Shown here in pieces: positions 1 through 14,093 of a stretch of 64,000 nucleotides of DNA. Position 1 is the first letter of the stretch, and each line of letters starts with the position of its first letter. The notes under the pieces are model-generated. The model saw only the letters and a list, made by a program, of their open reading frames with translations. It did no database searches and had not been told where the DNA came from. Source of the DNA: Chamaelirium japonicum. Its lineage: Eukaryota > Streptophyta > Magnoliopsida > Liliales > Melanthiaceae. The position numbers were made by a program, and so were the translations under genes. The stretch covers positions 434,001-498,000 of the forward strand of contig CANTAL010000101.1 in assembly GCA_947650365.1 (NCBI GenBank), written 5' to 3'.

Positions 1-2190
1 TTCATTCATACGATCCATTCTAATTCATTTGCACGAATATATCCATTCTAATTCATTCGTACGATCCATTCTAATTCCTTCGTACGATCCATTCTAATTC
101 CTTCGTACGATCCATTCTATTTCATTCGTAAGATCCATTCTAATTCCTTCGTACGATCCATTCTAATTCCTTCGTATCCATTCTAATTCACTCATACGAT
201 CTATTCTAATTCATTCGTACGATCCATTCTAATTCATTCATACTATCCATTCTAATTCTTTCATACGATCCATTCTAATTCATTCGTACGATCCATTCTA
301 ATTCATTCACACAATCCATTCGTGCGAATGAATTAGTGCGAATGAATTAGAATGGATACATTCGTGCGAATGAATTAGAATGGATCGTACGAATGAATTA
401 GAATGGATCGTATGAATGAATTAGAATGGATCTTACGAATGAATTAGAATGGATCGTACGAATGAATTAGAATGGATCGTACGAATGAATTAGAATGGAT
501 ACATTCGTGCGAATGAATTAGAATGGACCGGACGAATGAATTAGAATGGATCGTACGAATGAATTAGAATGGATCGTACGAATGAATTAGAATGGATCGT
601 ACGAATAAATTAGAATGGATACATTCGTCCAAATGAATTAGAATGGATCATATTTATGAGTAAGAATGGATCGTACGAATGAAATAGAATAGATTGTACG
701 AATGAATTAGAATGGATTCGTACGAAGGAATTAGAATGGATACATTCGTGCGAATGAATTAGAATGGATCGTACCAATGAGTCAGAATGGATCGTACGAA
801 TGAAATAGAATGGATTGTGCGAATGAATTAGAATGGATCGTACGAATGAATTAGAATGGATCGTGTGAAAGAATTAGAATGGATTGTATGAATGAATTAG
901 AATAGATCGTATGAATGAATTAGAATGGATCGTACGAATGAATTAGAATGGATCGTACGAATGAATTAGAATGGATACATTCGTGCGAATGAATTAGAAT
1001 GGATACATTCGTGCGAATGAATTAGAATGGATACATTCGTGCGAAAGAATTAGAATAGATCGTATGAATGAATTAGAATGGATCCTATGAATGAATTAGA
1101 ATGGATCCTACGAATGAATTAGAATGGATCCTACGAATGAATTAGAATGGATCGTGTGAAAGAATTAGAATGGATTGTATGAATGAATTAGAATGAATTC
1201 GTACGATCCATTCGAATTCATTCGCACGATCCATTCTAATTCATTCATACGATCCATTCTAATTCATTCATACGATCCATTCTAATTCATTCGCACAAAT
1301 GTATCCATTCTAGTTCATTCGTACGATCCATTCGAATTCATTCGCACGATCCATTCTAATTCATTCATACGATCCATTCTAATTCATTCATACAATCCAT
1401 TCTAATTCTTTCGCACGAATGTATCCATTCTAATTCATTCGCACGAATGTATCCATTCTAATTCATTCGTACGATCCATTCTAATTCATTCGTACGATTT
1501 ATTCTAATTCAATCATACGATCTATTCTAATTCATTCATACAATCCATTCTAATTCTTTCACATGATCCATTCTAATTCATTCGTACGATCCGTTCTAAT
1601 TCATTCGCACAATCCATTCTATTTCATTCGTACGATCCATTCTTACTCATTGGTACGATCCATTCTAATTCATTCGCACGAATGTATCCATTCTAATTCA
1701 TTCGTACGAATCCATTCTAATTCAGTAGTACAATCCATTCTATTTCATTCGTACGATCCATTCTTACTCATTCGTATGATCCATTCTAATTCATTCGCAC
1801 GAATGTATCCATTCTAAATCATTCGTACGATCCATTCTAATTCTTTCGTACGATCCATTCTAAATCATTCGTACAATCCATTCTATTTCATTCGTACGAT
1901 CCATTCTAATTCATTCGTACGATCCATTCTAATTCATTTATACGATCTATTCTAATTCATTCATACAATCCATTCTAATTCCTTCACACGATCCATTCTA
2001 ATTCATTCGTACGATCCATTCTAATTCATTCCTACGATCCATTCTTACTCATTGGTACGATCCATTCTAATTCATTCGCACGAATGTATCCATTCTAATT
2101 CATTCGTACGAATCCATTCTAATTCATTCGTACAATCCATTCTATTTCATTCGTACGATCCATTCTTACTCATTGATATGATCCATTCTA
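1..2190. repeat. Higher-order segment A, first copy
   Basis: The segment holds F units to 320, R units 321-1199 and F units from 1200. Variant order matches 7115-9360. Shared landmarks are the F-to-R junction CCATTCGTGCGAATG (CGTGCG at 321 and 7435), the R-to-F junction containing GAATTCGTACGATCC (GAATTC at 1195 and 8368), and the odd unit GTACGAATCCATTC followed by a unit ending AATTCAGT near 1700 and 8900. Offset grows from about 7114 to about 7200, so units were gained or lost after duplication. Confidence 0.8.
1421..1448 (+). repeat. 28-bp variant unit (representative)
   Basis: This unit is 28 bp from GTATCC to the next GTATCC at 1449. It differs from the 23-mer in having GCAC instead of GTAC near its end, followed by GAATGT before the next ATCC, a net gain of five bases. 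The gained bases create CATTCGCACGAATG (1436-1449), a 6-bp inverted stem with a 2-base loop. The reverse form in R blocks reads ATACATTCGTGCGAATG. The class is spread through the window, usually separated by whole numbers of 23-bp units, and decayed forms (TTTGCACGAATATATCC) are common. Confidence 0.93.
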
Positions 2191-2571
2191 ATTCATTCGC
2201 ACGAATGTATCCATTCTAAATCATTCGTACGATCCATTCTAATTCATTCGTACGATCCATTCTAAATCATTCGTACAATCCATTTTATTTCATTTGTACG
2301 ATCAATTCTAATTCATTAGCACGATCCATTCTAATTCATTCGTACGATCCATTCTAATTCTTTCACACGATCCATTCTAATTCATTCGTACGATCCATTC
2401 TAATTCATTCGTACGATCTATTCTAATTCATTCGTACGATCCATTCTAATTCATTCGTACGATCCATTCTAATTCCTTCGTACGATCCATTCTAATTCAT
2501 TCATACAATCCATTCTAATTCTTTCACACGATCCATTCTAATTCATTCGTACGATCCATTCTAATTCATTC

Positions 2572-4726
2572 GTGCAATCCATTCTATTTCATTCATACGA
2601 TCCATTCTTACTCATTCATACGATCCATTCTAATTCATTCACATGAATGTATCCATTCGTACGAATGAATTAGAATAGATTGTACGAATGAATTAGAATG
2701 GATCGTACGAATGAATTAGAATGGATCGTACGAAGGAATTAGAATGGATCGTACGAATGAATTAGAATGGATCGTATGAATGAAATAGAATTGATCGTAC
2801 GAAAGAATTAGAATGGATCGTACGAAGGAATTAGAATGGATCGTACGAATGAATTAGAATGGATATATTCGTGCAAATGAATTAGAATGGATCGTATGAA
2901 TGTATTATAATGGATCGTATGAGTGAATTAGAATGGATCGTACGAATGCATTAGAATGGATTGTATGAAGGAATTAGAATGGATCGTATGAATGAATTAG
3001 AATAGTTCGTTCGAATGAATTAGAATGGATCGTACGAATGAATTAGAATGGATGGATCGTGCGAATGAATTAGAATGGATCGTACGAATAAATTAGAATG
3101 GATACATTCGTCCGAATGAATTAGAATGGATCATACGAATGAGTAAGAATGGATCATACGAATGAAATAGAATAGATTGTACGAATGAATTAGAATGGAT
3201 CCTACGAATAAATTAGAATGGATCGTGTGAAAGAATTAGAATGGATTGTATGAATGAATTAGAATGGATCGTATGAATGAATTAGAATGGATCGTGCGAA
3301 TGAATTCGAATGGATCGTACGATCCATTCTAATTCATTCATACAATCCATTCTAATTCATTCGCACGAATGTATCCATTCTAATCCATTCGTACGATCCA
3401 TTCTAATCCATTCGTACGATCCATTCTAATTCATTCGCATGAACGTAACCATTCTAATTCATTCATTTGATCCATTCTAATTCATTCGTACGATCCATTC
3501 TAATTCATTCATCCGATCCATTTTAATTCAATCGCACGAATGTATACATTCTAATTCATTCGTACGATCCATTCTAATTCATTCGTACGATCCATTCTAA
3601 TTCATTCGTAAGATCCATTCTAATTCATTTCCACGATCCATTCTAATTTATTCGTACGATCCATTCTAATTCATTCGTACGATCTACTCTAATTCATTTG
3701 CACGAATGTAACCATTCTAATTCATTCATACGATTCATTCTAATTCATTCGTATGAGCTATTCTAATAAATTCGTACGATCCATTCTAATTCATTCGTAC
3801 GATCCATTGTAATTCATTCATACAATCCTTTTAGATTCATTCGCACAAATGTATCCATTCAAATTCATTCGTACAATCCAGTCTAATTCATTCGTACGAT
3901 CCATTCTAATTCATTTGCACGAATATATCCATTCTAATTCTTTCGTACGATGTATTCTAATTCATTCGTGCGATCCATTCTAATTCATTCTCACAAATGT
4001 ATCCATTCTAATTCATTCGTACGATCCATTCTAATTCATTCCTACGATCTATTCTAATTCATTCGCTCGAATATATCCATTTTAATTCATTCGTATGATC
4101 CATTCTAATTCATTCGTACGATCTAATTCATTCGTACGATCCATTCTAATTCATTCATACGATCGATTCTAATTCATTCGCACTATCCATTCTAATTCAT
4201 TCGTACGATCCATTCTAATTCATTTGTATGATCCATTCTAATTTATTCGTTCAAATATATTCATTCTAATTCATTCGTACGATCCATTCTAATTCATTCG
4301 CACGATCCATTCTAATTCATTCGCACGAATGTATCCATTCTAATTCATTTGCACGATCCATTCTAATTCATTCCTATGATCTATTCTAATTCATTCGTAC
4401 GATCCATTCTAATTCATTCTAATTCATTCGTACGATCCATTCTACGATCCATTCTAATTCATTCGTATATTCCATTCTAATTCATTAGCACGATCCATGC
4501 TAATGAATTAGAATGGATTGTACGATCCAATCTAATTCATTCATACGATCCATTCTTACTCATTCGTATGATCCATTCTAATTCAATCGTACGATCCATT
4601 CTAATTCATTCGTACGATCCATTTTAATTCCTTCGTACGATCCATTCTAATTCATTCGTACGATCTATTCTAATTCATTTGTACGATCCATTCTAATTCA
4701 TTCGTACGATACATTCTAATTCATTC
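2572..4726. repeat. Higher-order repeat B, copy 1 (about 2.15 kb)
   Basis: F units lead to a junction at 2658, then R units to about 3320, then F units. The order of variant units is repeated in 4727-6770. Landmarks are the GCATGAACGTAACC unit (GAAC at 3441), the ATTTGATCC unit, the truncated unit GATCTAATTC near 4122, and a lone reversed unit at 4501-4520 after GATCCATGC. The distance to copy 2 is 2155 at the left and 2086 at the right, a difference of 69 bp or three 23-bp units. Confidence 0.87.
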
Positions 4727-6770
4727 GTGCAATCCATTCTATTTCATTCGTACGATCCATTCTTACTCATTCGTACGATCCATTCTAATTCATTCACACG
4801 AATGTATCCATTCGTACGAATGAAGTAGAATAGATTGTACGAATGAATTAGAATGGATCGTACGAAGGAATTAGAATGGATCGTACGAATGAATTAGAAT
4901 GGATCGTACGAATGAATTAGAATGAATCGTACGAAGGAATTAGAATGGATCGTACGAATGAATTAGAATGGATATATTCGTGCAAATGAATTAGAATGGA
5001 TCGTATGAATGTATTAGAATGGATCGTATGAGTAAATTAGAATGGATCGTACGAATGAATTAGAATGGATTGTATGAATGAATTAGAATGGATCGTATGA
5101 ATGAATTAGAATGGATCGTGCGAATGAATTAGAATGGATCGTACGAATGAATTAGAATGGATGAATCGTGCGAATGAATTAGAATGGATCGTACGAATAA
5201 ATTAGAATGGATACATTCGTCCGAATGAATTAGAATGGATCATACGAATGAGTAAGAATGGATCGTACGAATGAAATAGAATAGATTGTACGAATGAATT
5301 AGAATGGATCCTGCGAATGAATTAGAATGGATCGTGTGAAAGAATTAGAATGGATTGTATGAATGAATTAGAATGGATCGTATGAATGAATTAGAATGGA
5401 TCGTGCGAATGAATTCGAATGGATCATACGATCCATTCTAATTCATTCATACAATCCATTCTAATTCATTCGCACAAATGTATCCATTCTAATCCATTCG
5501 TACGATCCATTCTAATTCATTCGCATGAACGTAACCATTCTAATTCATTCATTTGATCCATTCTAATTCATTCGTACGATCCATTCTAATTCATTTGTCC
5601 GATCCATTTTAATTCATTCGCACGAATGTATCCATTCTAATTCATTCGTACGATCCATTCTAATTCATTCGTACGATCCATTCTAATTCATTCGTAAGAT
5701 CCATTCTAATTCATTTCCACGATCCATTCTAATTTATTCGTACGATCCATTCTAATTCATTCGTACGATCTATTCTAATTCATTCGCACGAATTTAACCA
5801 TTCTAATTCATTCATACGATTCATTCTAATTCATTCGTATGAGCTATTCTAATAAATTCGTACGATCCATTCTAATTCATTTGTACGATCCATTGTAATT
5901 CATTCATACAATCCATTTAGATTCATTCGCACAAATGTATCCATTCAAACTCATTCGTACGATCCAGTCTAATTCATTCGTACGATCCAATCTAATTCAT
6001 TCGCACGAATATATCCATTCTAATTCTTTCGTACGATGCATTCTAATTCATTCGTACGATCCATTCTAATTCATTCTCACAAATATATCCATTCTAATTC
6101 ATTTGTACGATCCATTCTAATTCATTCCTACGATCTATTCTAATTCATTTGCTCGAATGTATCCATTTTAATTCATTCGTACGATCCATTCTAATTCATT
6201 TGTACGATCTAATTCATTCGTACGATCCATTCTAATTCATTCGTACGATCGATTCTAATTCATTCGCACTATCCATTCTAATTCATTCGTACGATCCATT
6301 CTAATTCATTCGTATGATCCATTCTAATTTATTCGTTCAAATATATTCATTCTAATTCATTCGTATGATCCATTCTAATTCATTCGCACGATCCATTCTA
6401 ATTCATTCGCATGAATGTATCCATTCTAATTCAATTGCACGATCTATTCTAATTCATTCCTATGATCTATTCTAATTCATTCGTACGATCCATTCTAATT
6501 CATTCTAATTCATTCGTACGATCCATTCTACTATCCATTCTAATTCATTCATATATTCCATTCTAATTCATTAGCACGATCCATGCTAATGAATTAGAAT
6601 GGATCGTACGATCCAATCTAATTCATTCATACGATCCATTCTTACTTATTCGTATGATCCATTCAAATTCAATCGTACGATCCATTCTAATTCATTCGTA
6701 CGATCCATTCTAATTCCTTCGTACGATCCATTCTAATTCATTCGTACGATCCATTCTAATTCATTCGTAC
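4727..6770. repeat. Higher-order repeat B, copy 2 (about 2.05 kb)
   Basis: This is the adjacent, diverged copy of 2572-4726. It carries the same landmarks in the same order: junction CGTACG at 4813, R units to 5429, the GAACGTAACC unit at 5527, the truncated GATCTAATTC unit near 6208, and the lone reversed unit beginning at 6587. Copy 2 lacks one CTAATCCATTC unit present before 3441. Many single-base differences show that it is older than the 49.8-56.6 kb duplication. Confidence 0.87.
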
Positions 6771-7114
6771 GATCCATTCTAATTCCTTCTTACTATCAAT
6801 TCTAATTCATTCGTACGATCCATTCGAATTCATTCGCGCAATCTATTCTAATTCATTCGTACGATCCATTCTAATTCATTCGTACGATCCATTCTAATTC
6901 ATTCATACAATCCATTCTAATTTATTCGCACGAATGTATCCATTCTAATTCATTCGTACGATCCATTCTAATTCATTCGCACAATCTATTCTAATTCATT
7001 CATACGGTCCATTCTAATTCATTCGCATGAATGTATCCATTCTAATTCATTCATACGATCCATTCTACTTCATTCGTACAATCCGTTCTAATTCACTCAT
7101 ACGATCCATTCTAA
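6771..7114 (+). repeat. F-oriented satellite between segments
   Basis: This is an F-orientation run linking repeat B to the second copy of segment A. It has the 28-bp class near 6931 and 7024 and several units ending CACTCATACG. I see nothing else in it. Confidence 0.8.
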
Positions 7115-9360
7115 TTCATTCATACGATCCATTCTAATTCATTTGCACGAATATATCCATTCTAATTCATTTGTACGATCCATTCTAATTCCTTCGTACG
7201 ATCCATTCTAATTCCTTCGTACGATCCATTCTATTTCATTCGTAAGATCCATTCTAATTCCTTCGTACGATCCATTCTAATTCCTTCGTATCCATTCTAA
7301 TTCACTCATATGATCCATTCTAATTCATTCGTACGATCCATTCTAATTCATTCATACAATCCATTCTAATTCTTTTACATGATCTATTCTAATTCATTCG
7401 TACGATCCATTCTAATTCATTCGCACAATCCATTCGTGCGAATGAATTAGTGCGAATGAATTAGAATGGATACATTCGTGCGAATGAATTAGAATGGATC
7501 GTACGAATGAATTAGAATGGATGGTACGAATGAATTAGAATGGATCTTACGAATGAATTAGAATGGATCGTACAAATGAATTAGAATGGATCGTACGAAT
7601 GAATTAGAATGGATACATTCGTGCGAATGAAATAGAATGGACCGGACGAATGAATTAGAATGGATCGTACGAATGAATTAGAATGGATCGTAAGAATGAA
7701 TTAGAATGGATCGTACGAATAAATTAGAATGGATACATTCGTCCGAATGAATTAGAATGGATCGTACGAATGAGTAAGAATGGATCGTACGAATGAAATA
7801 GAATAGATTATACGAATGAATTAGAATGGATTCGTACGAATGAATTAGAATGGATACATTAGTGCGAATGAATTAGAATGGATCGTACCAATGAGTCAGA
7901 ATGGATCGTACGAATGAAATAGAATGGATTGTGCGAATGAATTAGAATGGATCGTACGAATGAATTAGAATGGATCGTGTGAAAGAATTAGAATGGATTG
8001 TATGAATGAATTAGAATAGATCGTATGAATGAATTAGAATGGATCGTACGAATGAATTAGAATGGATCGTACGAATGAATTAGAATGGATCGTACGAATG
8101 AATTAGAATGGATACATTCGTCCGAAAGAATTAGAATAGATCGTATGAATGAATTAGAATGGATCTTATGAATGAATTAGAATGGATCGTGCGAATGAAT
8201 TAGAATAGATCGTACGAATAAATTAGAATGGATCGTGCTAATGAATTAGAATTGATCGAACGAATGAATTAGCATGGATCGTGCTAATGAATTAGAATGG
8301 AACGTACGAATGAATTAGAATGGATCGTGTGAAAGAATTAGAATGGATTGTATGAAAGAATTAAAATGAATTCGTACGATCTATTCGAATTTATTCACAC
8401 GATCCATTCTAATTCATTCATGCGATCCATTTTAATTCATTCATACGATCCATTCTAATTCATTCGCACAAATGTATCCATTCTAGTTCATTCGTACGAT
8501 CCATTCGAATTCATTCGCACGATCCATTCTAATTCATTCATACGATCCATTCTAATTCATTCATACAATCCATTCTAATTCTTTCGCACGAATGTATCCA
8601 TTCTAATTCATTCGCACGAATGTATCTATTCTAATTCATTCGTACGATCCATTCTAATTCATTCGTACGATCCATTCTAATTCATTCGTACGATTCATTC
8701 TAATTCATTCATACGATCTATTCTAATTCATTCATACAATCCATTCTAATTCTTTCACACGATCCATTCTAATTCATTCGTACGATCCATTCTAATCCAT
8801 TCGCACAATCCATTCTATGTCATTCGTACGATCCATTCTTACTCATTGGTACGATCCATTCTAATTCATTCGCACGAATGTATCCATTCTAATTCATTCG
8901 TACGAATCCATTCTAATTCAGTCGTAAAATCCATTCTATTTCATTTGTACGATCCATTTTAACTCATTCGTATTATCCATTCTAATTCATTCGCACGAAT
9001 GTATCCACTCTAAATCATTCGTACGATCCATTCTAATTCATTCATACGATCCATTCTAAATCATTCGTACAATCCATTCTATTTCATTCGTACGATCCAT
9101 TCTAATTCATTCGTACGATCTATTCTAATTCATTTATACGATCTATTCTAATTCATTCATACAATCCATTCTAATTCCTTCACACGATCCATTCTAATTC
9201 ATTCGTATGATCCATTCTAATTCATTCCTACGATCCATTCTTACTCATTGGTATGATCCATTCTAATTCATTCGCACGATCCATTCTAATTCATTCGTAC
9301 AATCCATTCTATTTCATTCGTACGATCCATTCTTACTCATTCGTATGATCCATTCTAATT
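7115..9360. repeat. Higher-order segment A, second copy
   Basis: F to 7435, R to 8372, then F. The variant order follows 1-2190, including the pair of CCTTCGTACG units, the shortened CCTTCGTATCC unit near 7290, and the GAATTCGTACGATC junction at 8368. The R part has extra units carrying GTGCTAATGAATTAG and ATTGATCGAACG (8226-8290) that segment A lacks, so material was inserted or lost in one copy. Confidence 0.78.
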
Positions 9361-10868
9361 CATTCGCACAAATGTATCCATTCTAATCCATTCGTACGAT
9401 CCATTCTAATCCATTCGTACGATCCATTCTAATTCATTCGCATGAATGTAACCATTCTAATTCATTCATTTGATCCATTCTAATTCATTCGTCCGATACA
9501 TTCTAATTCATTCGTCCGATCCATTCTAATTCATTCGCACGAATGAATCAATTCTAAACAATTCATATGATCCATTCTAATTTATTCGTACGATCCATTC
9601 TAATTCATTCGTAAGATCCATTCTAATTCATTCGTACGATCCATTCTAATTCATTCGAACGATCCATTATAATTCATTCGTACGATCCATTCTAATTCAT
9701 TCGCACGAATGTATCCATTCTAGTTCATTCGTACGATCCATTCTAATTCATTCGTACGATCCATTCTAATTCATTCGCACGATCCATTCTAATTCATTCG
9801 TACGATCCATTCTAATTCATTCATACGATCCATTCTAATTCATTCGTACGATCCATTCTAATTCATTCGCACAAATGTATCCATTCTAATTCATTCGTAC
9901 GATCCATTCTAATTCATTCGCACGATCCATTCTAATTCATTCGTATGATCCATTCTAATTCTTTTACACGATCCATTCTAATTCATTCGTATGATCCATT
10001 CTAATTCATTCGCACGATCCATTCTAATTCATTCGTACGATCCATTCTAATTCATTCATACGATCCATTTAATTCATTCGTACGATCCATTCTAATTCAT
10101 TCGCTCAAATATATCCATTCTAATTCATTCGTACGATCCATTCTAATTCATTCGCACGATCCATTCTAATTCATTCGCACGATCCATTCTAATTCATTCG
10201 TACGATCCATTCTAATTCATTCGCACGATCTGTTCTTATTCATTCGCACAATCCATTCTAATTCATTCGCACGAATGTATCCATTCTAATTCATTCGCAC
10301 GATCTGTTCTTATTCATTCGCACAATCCATTCTAATTCATTCGCACGAATGTATCCATTCTAATTCATTCGCACGAATGTATCCATTCTAATTCATTCGT
10401 ACGATCCATTCTAATTCATTCGTACGATCCATTCTAATTCATTCATACGATCCATTCTAATTCATTCGTATTATCCATTCTAATTAATTCGTATGATCCA
10501 TTCTAATTAATTCGTACGATCCATTCTAATTCATTCGTACGATCCATTCTAATTCATTCATACAATCCATTCTAATTCATTCGTACGATCCATTCTAATT
10601 CACTCATACGATCCATTCTAATACATTCATACGATCCATTCTAATTCATTTGCACGAATATATCCATTCTAATTCATTCGTACGATCCATTCTAATTCCT
10701 TCGTACGATCCATTCTAATTCATTCGTACGATCTATTCTTATTCATTCGTACGATCCATTCTAATTCATTCGTACGATCCATTGTAATTCCTTCGTACGA
10801 TCCATTCTAATTCATTCGTATGATCCATTCTAATTCATTCGTACAATCTATTCTAATTCATTCGTATG
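9361..10868 (+). repeat. F-oriented run with a 74-bp local duplication
   Basis: This is a continuous F run. At 10227-10300 and 10301-10374 a three-unit module (two 23-mers plus one 28-mer, 74 bp) starting GATCTGTTCTTATTC is directly repeated, which fixes the unit sizes at 23 and 28. The run ends at an F-to-R junction whose GAATGGATACATTCG starts at 10868. Confidence 0.85.
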
Positions 10869-12052
10869 AATGGATACATTCGTGTGAATGAATTAGAATG
10901 GATCGTACGAATGAGTAAGAATGGATCGTACGAATGAAATAGAATGGATTGCACGAATGAATTAGAATGGATCGTACGAATGAATTAGAATGGATCGTGT
11001 GAAAGAATTAGAATGGATCGTACGAATGAATTAGAATGGATCGTGCGAATGAATTAGAATAGATCGTACGAATGAATTAGAATGGATCGTACGAAGGAAT
11101 TAGAATGGATCGTACGAATGAATTAGAATGGATATATTCGTGCAAATGAATTAGAATGGATCATACGAATGAGTAAGAATGGATCGTACGAATGAAATAG
11201 AATAGATTGTACGAATGAATTAGAATGGATCCTACGAATGAATTAGAATAGATCGTGTGAAAGAATTAGAATGGATTGTATGAATGAATTAGAATGGATC
11301 GTACGAATGAATTAGAATGGATCGTACGAAGGAATTAGAATGGACCGTGCGAATGAATTGGAATGGATCGTACGAATGAATTAGAATAGATCGTACGAAT
11401 GAATTAGAATGGATCGTACGAAGGAATTTGAATGGATCGTACGAATGAATTAGAATGGATATATTCGTGCAAATGAATTAGAATGGATCGTATGAATGTA
11501 TTAGAATGGATCGTACGAATGAATTAGAATGGATCATGTGAAAGAATTAGAATGGATCGTGCGAATGAATTAGAATGGATCGTGCGAATGAATTAGATTG
11601 GATCGTACGAATGAATTAGAATGGATACATTTGTGCGAATGAATTAGAATGGATCGTACGAATGAATTAGAATGGATCGTATGAATGAATTAGAATAGAT
11701 ACATTCGTGCGAATGAATTAGAATGGATCGGACGAATGAATTAGAATGGATCGTACGAATGAATTAGAATGGATCAAATGAATGAATTAGAATGGTTACA
11801 TTCATGCGAATGAATTAGAATGGATCATACGAATGGATTAGAATGGATCGTACGAATGGATTAGAATGGATACATTCGAGCGAATGAATTAGAATGAATC
11901 ATACGAATGGATTAGAATGGATCCTACGAATGCATTAGAATGGATACCTTTGAGCATATGAAGTAGAATGGATCGTACGAATGAATTAGAATGGATCATA
12001 TTAATGAATTAGAATGGATCGTACGAATGAATTAGAATGGATACATTCGTGC
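10866..12052 (-). repeat. R-oriented run
   Basis: Units read GAATGAATTAGAATGG on the plus strand. The run contains several GAAATAG/GAGTAAG dimers (near 10910, 11170), 28-bp units (11126, 11625, 11699, 12040) and GGATTAG variants near 11830-11940. It ends at GTGCACGATCC, where orientation flips. Confidence 0.88.
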
Positions 12053-13911
12053 ACGATCCATTCTAATTCATTCGCACGAATGTATCCATTCTAATTTATT
12101 CGTACAATCCATTCTAATTCATTCATACAATCTATTCTAATTCTTTCACACGATCCATTCTAATTCATTCGCACGATCCATTCTAATTCATTCGTACGAT
12201 CCATTCTAATTCATTCGTCCGATCCATTCTAATTCATTCGCACGAATGTATCCATTCTAATTCATTCGTACGATCCATTCTAATTCATTCGTAAGATCCA
12301 TTCTAATTCATTCGTACGATCCATTCTAATTCATTCGTACGATCCATTCTAATTCAATCGCACGAATGTATCCATTCTAGTTCATTCGTACGATCCATTC
12401 TAATTCATTCGTACGATCCATTCTAATTCATTCGCACGATCCATTTTAATTCATTCGTACGATCCATTCTAATTCATTCATACGATCCATTCTAATTCAT
12501 TCGTACGATCCATTCTAATTCATTCGCACGATCCATTCGTACGAATGAATTAGAATGGATCGTACGAATGAATTAGAATGGATACATTCGTGCGAAAGAA
12601 TTAGAATAGATCGTATGAATGAATTAGAATGGATCCTATGAATGAATTAGAATGGATCGTGCGAATGAATTAGAATGAATCATACGAATGAATTAGAATG
12701 GATCGTGTGAAATAATTAGAATGGATCGTACGAATGAATTAGAATGGATCGTGTGAATGAATTAGAAAGGATCGTACGAATGAATTAGAATGGATACATT
12801 TGTGCGAATGAATTAGAATGGATCGTACGAATGAATTAGAATGGATCGTGCTAATGAATTAGAATTGATCGAACGAATGAATTAGCATGGATCGTGCTAA
12901 TGAATTAGAATGGATCGTACGAATGAATTAGAATGGATCGTACGAATGAATTAGAATGGATCCACCGAACGAGTTAGAATGGATCATACGAATGAATTAG
13001 AATGGATTGTACGAATGAATTAGAATGGATTGTACGAATGAATTAGAATGGATCGTATGAATGAATAAGAATGGATCGTACGAATGAATTAGAATGGATC
13101 GTGCGAATGAATTAGCATGAATCGTACAAATGTATTAGAATGGATCGTACGAATGACTTAGAATGGATCGTACGAAGGAATTAGAATGGATCGTACGAAG
13201 GAATTAGAATGGATCGTACGAATGAATTAGAATGGATATATTCGTGCAAATGAATTAGAATGGATCGTTTGAATGAAATAGAATGGATCGTATGAGTGAA
13301 TTAGAACGGATAGTACGAATAAAGTAGAATGGATCGTATGAATGAATTAGAATGGATACATTCGTGCGAATGAATTAGAATGGATCGTACGAATGAATTA
13401 GAATGGATCGTACGAATGAATTAGAATGGATCTTACGAATGAATTAGAATGGATCGTACGAATGAATTAGAATGGATCGTACGAATGAATTAGAATGGAT
13501 ACATTCGTGCGAATGAATTAGAATGGATCGGACGAATGAATTAGAATGGATCGTACGAATGAATTAGAATGGATCAAATGAATAAATTAGAATGGTTACA
13601 TTCATGCGAATGAATTAGAATGGATCGTACGAATGGATTAGAATGGATCGTACGAATGGATTAGAATTGATACATTCGAGCGAATGAATTAGAATGGATC
13701 GTACGAATGAATTAGAATGGATCGTACGAATGGATTAGAATGGATCCTACGAATGGATTAGAATGGATACCTTTGTGCATATGAATTAGAATGGATCGTA
13801 CGAATGAATTAGAATGAATCGTACGAATGAACTAGAATGGATACATTCGTGCGAATGAATTAGAATGGATCGTACGAATGAATTAGAATGGATCGTGTGA
13901 ATGAATTAGAG
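12053..13911. repeat. F then R satellite blocks
   Basis: F units run from 12053 to 12540 and meet R units through GATCCATTCGTACGAATG. R units then run to 13911 and include the GTGCTAATG/ATTGATCGAACG module (12848-12910) and a GGATTAG subfamily (13620-13770) also seen near 11830, 50580 and 57730. The block ends where the regular 23-bp phase is lost. Confidence 0.85.
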
Positions 13912-14093
13912 TATGAATGTATCCATTCGAATGTATCGTACGATCCATTCTAATTCATTCGTACTCTAATTCGTTCGTACGATCCATTCTAATTCTAATT
14001 TTAATTCTTTCACACGAATTAGAGTATGAATGTATCCATTCGAATGTATCGTACGATCCATTCTAATTCATTCGTACTCTAATTTGTTCGTAC
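13904..14093. repeat. 123-bp direct duplication at the edge of the scrambled zone
   Basis: A segment starting AATTAGAGTATGAATG at 13904 recurs at 14027, an offset of 123 bp. Each copy contains an R piece joined to an F piece (ATCCATTCGAATGTATCG, then GTACTCTAATT). Because 123 is not a sum of whole 23- and 28-bp units, the duplication arose after the local phase was already broken. The second copy is cut short near 14093. Confidence 0.8.

Noticed and set aside
1..320. Telomere or subtelomere repeat
   Set aside because: No TTTAGGG- or TTAGGG-type runs occur anywhere in the window.
1563..1817. 84-codon open frame rich in Ile-His-Ser-Asn-Ser-Phe
   Set aside because: It is a translation of F units. 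It stays open only because variant units (CTATTTC, CTTACTC) remove the TAA and 28-bp units shift the frame. There is no initiation context, domain or conservation.
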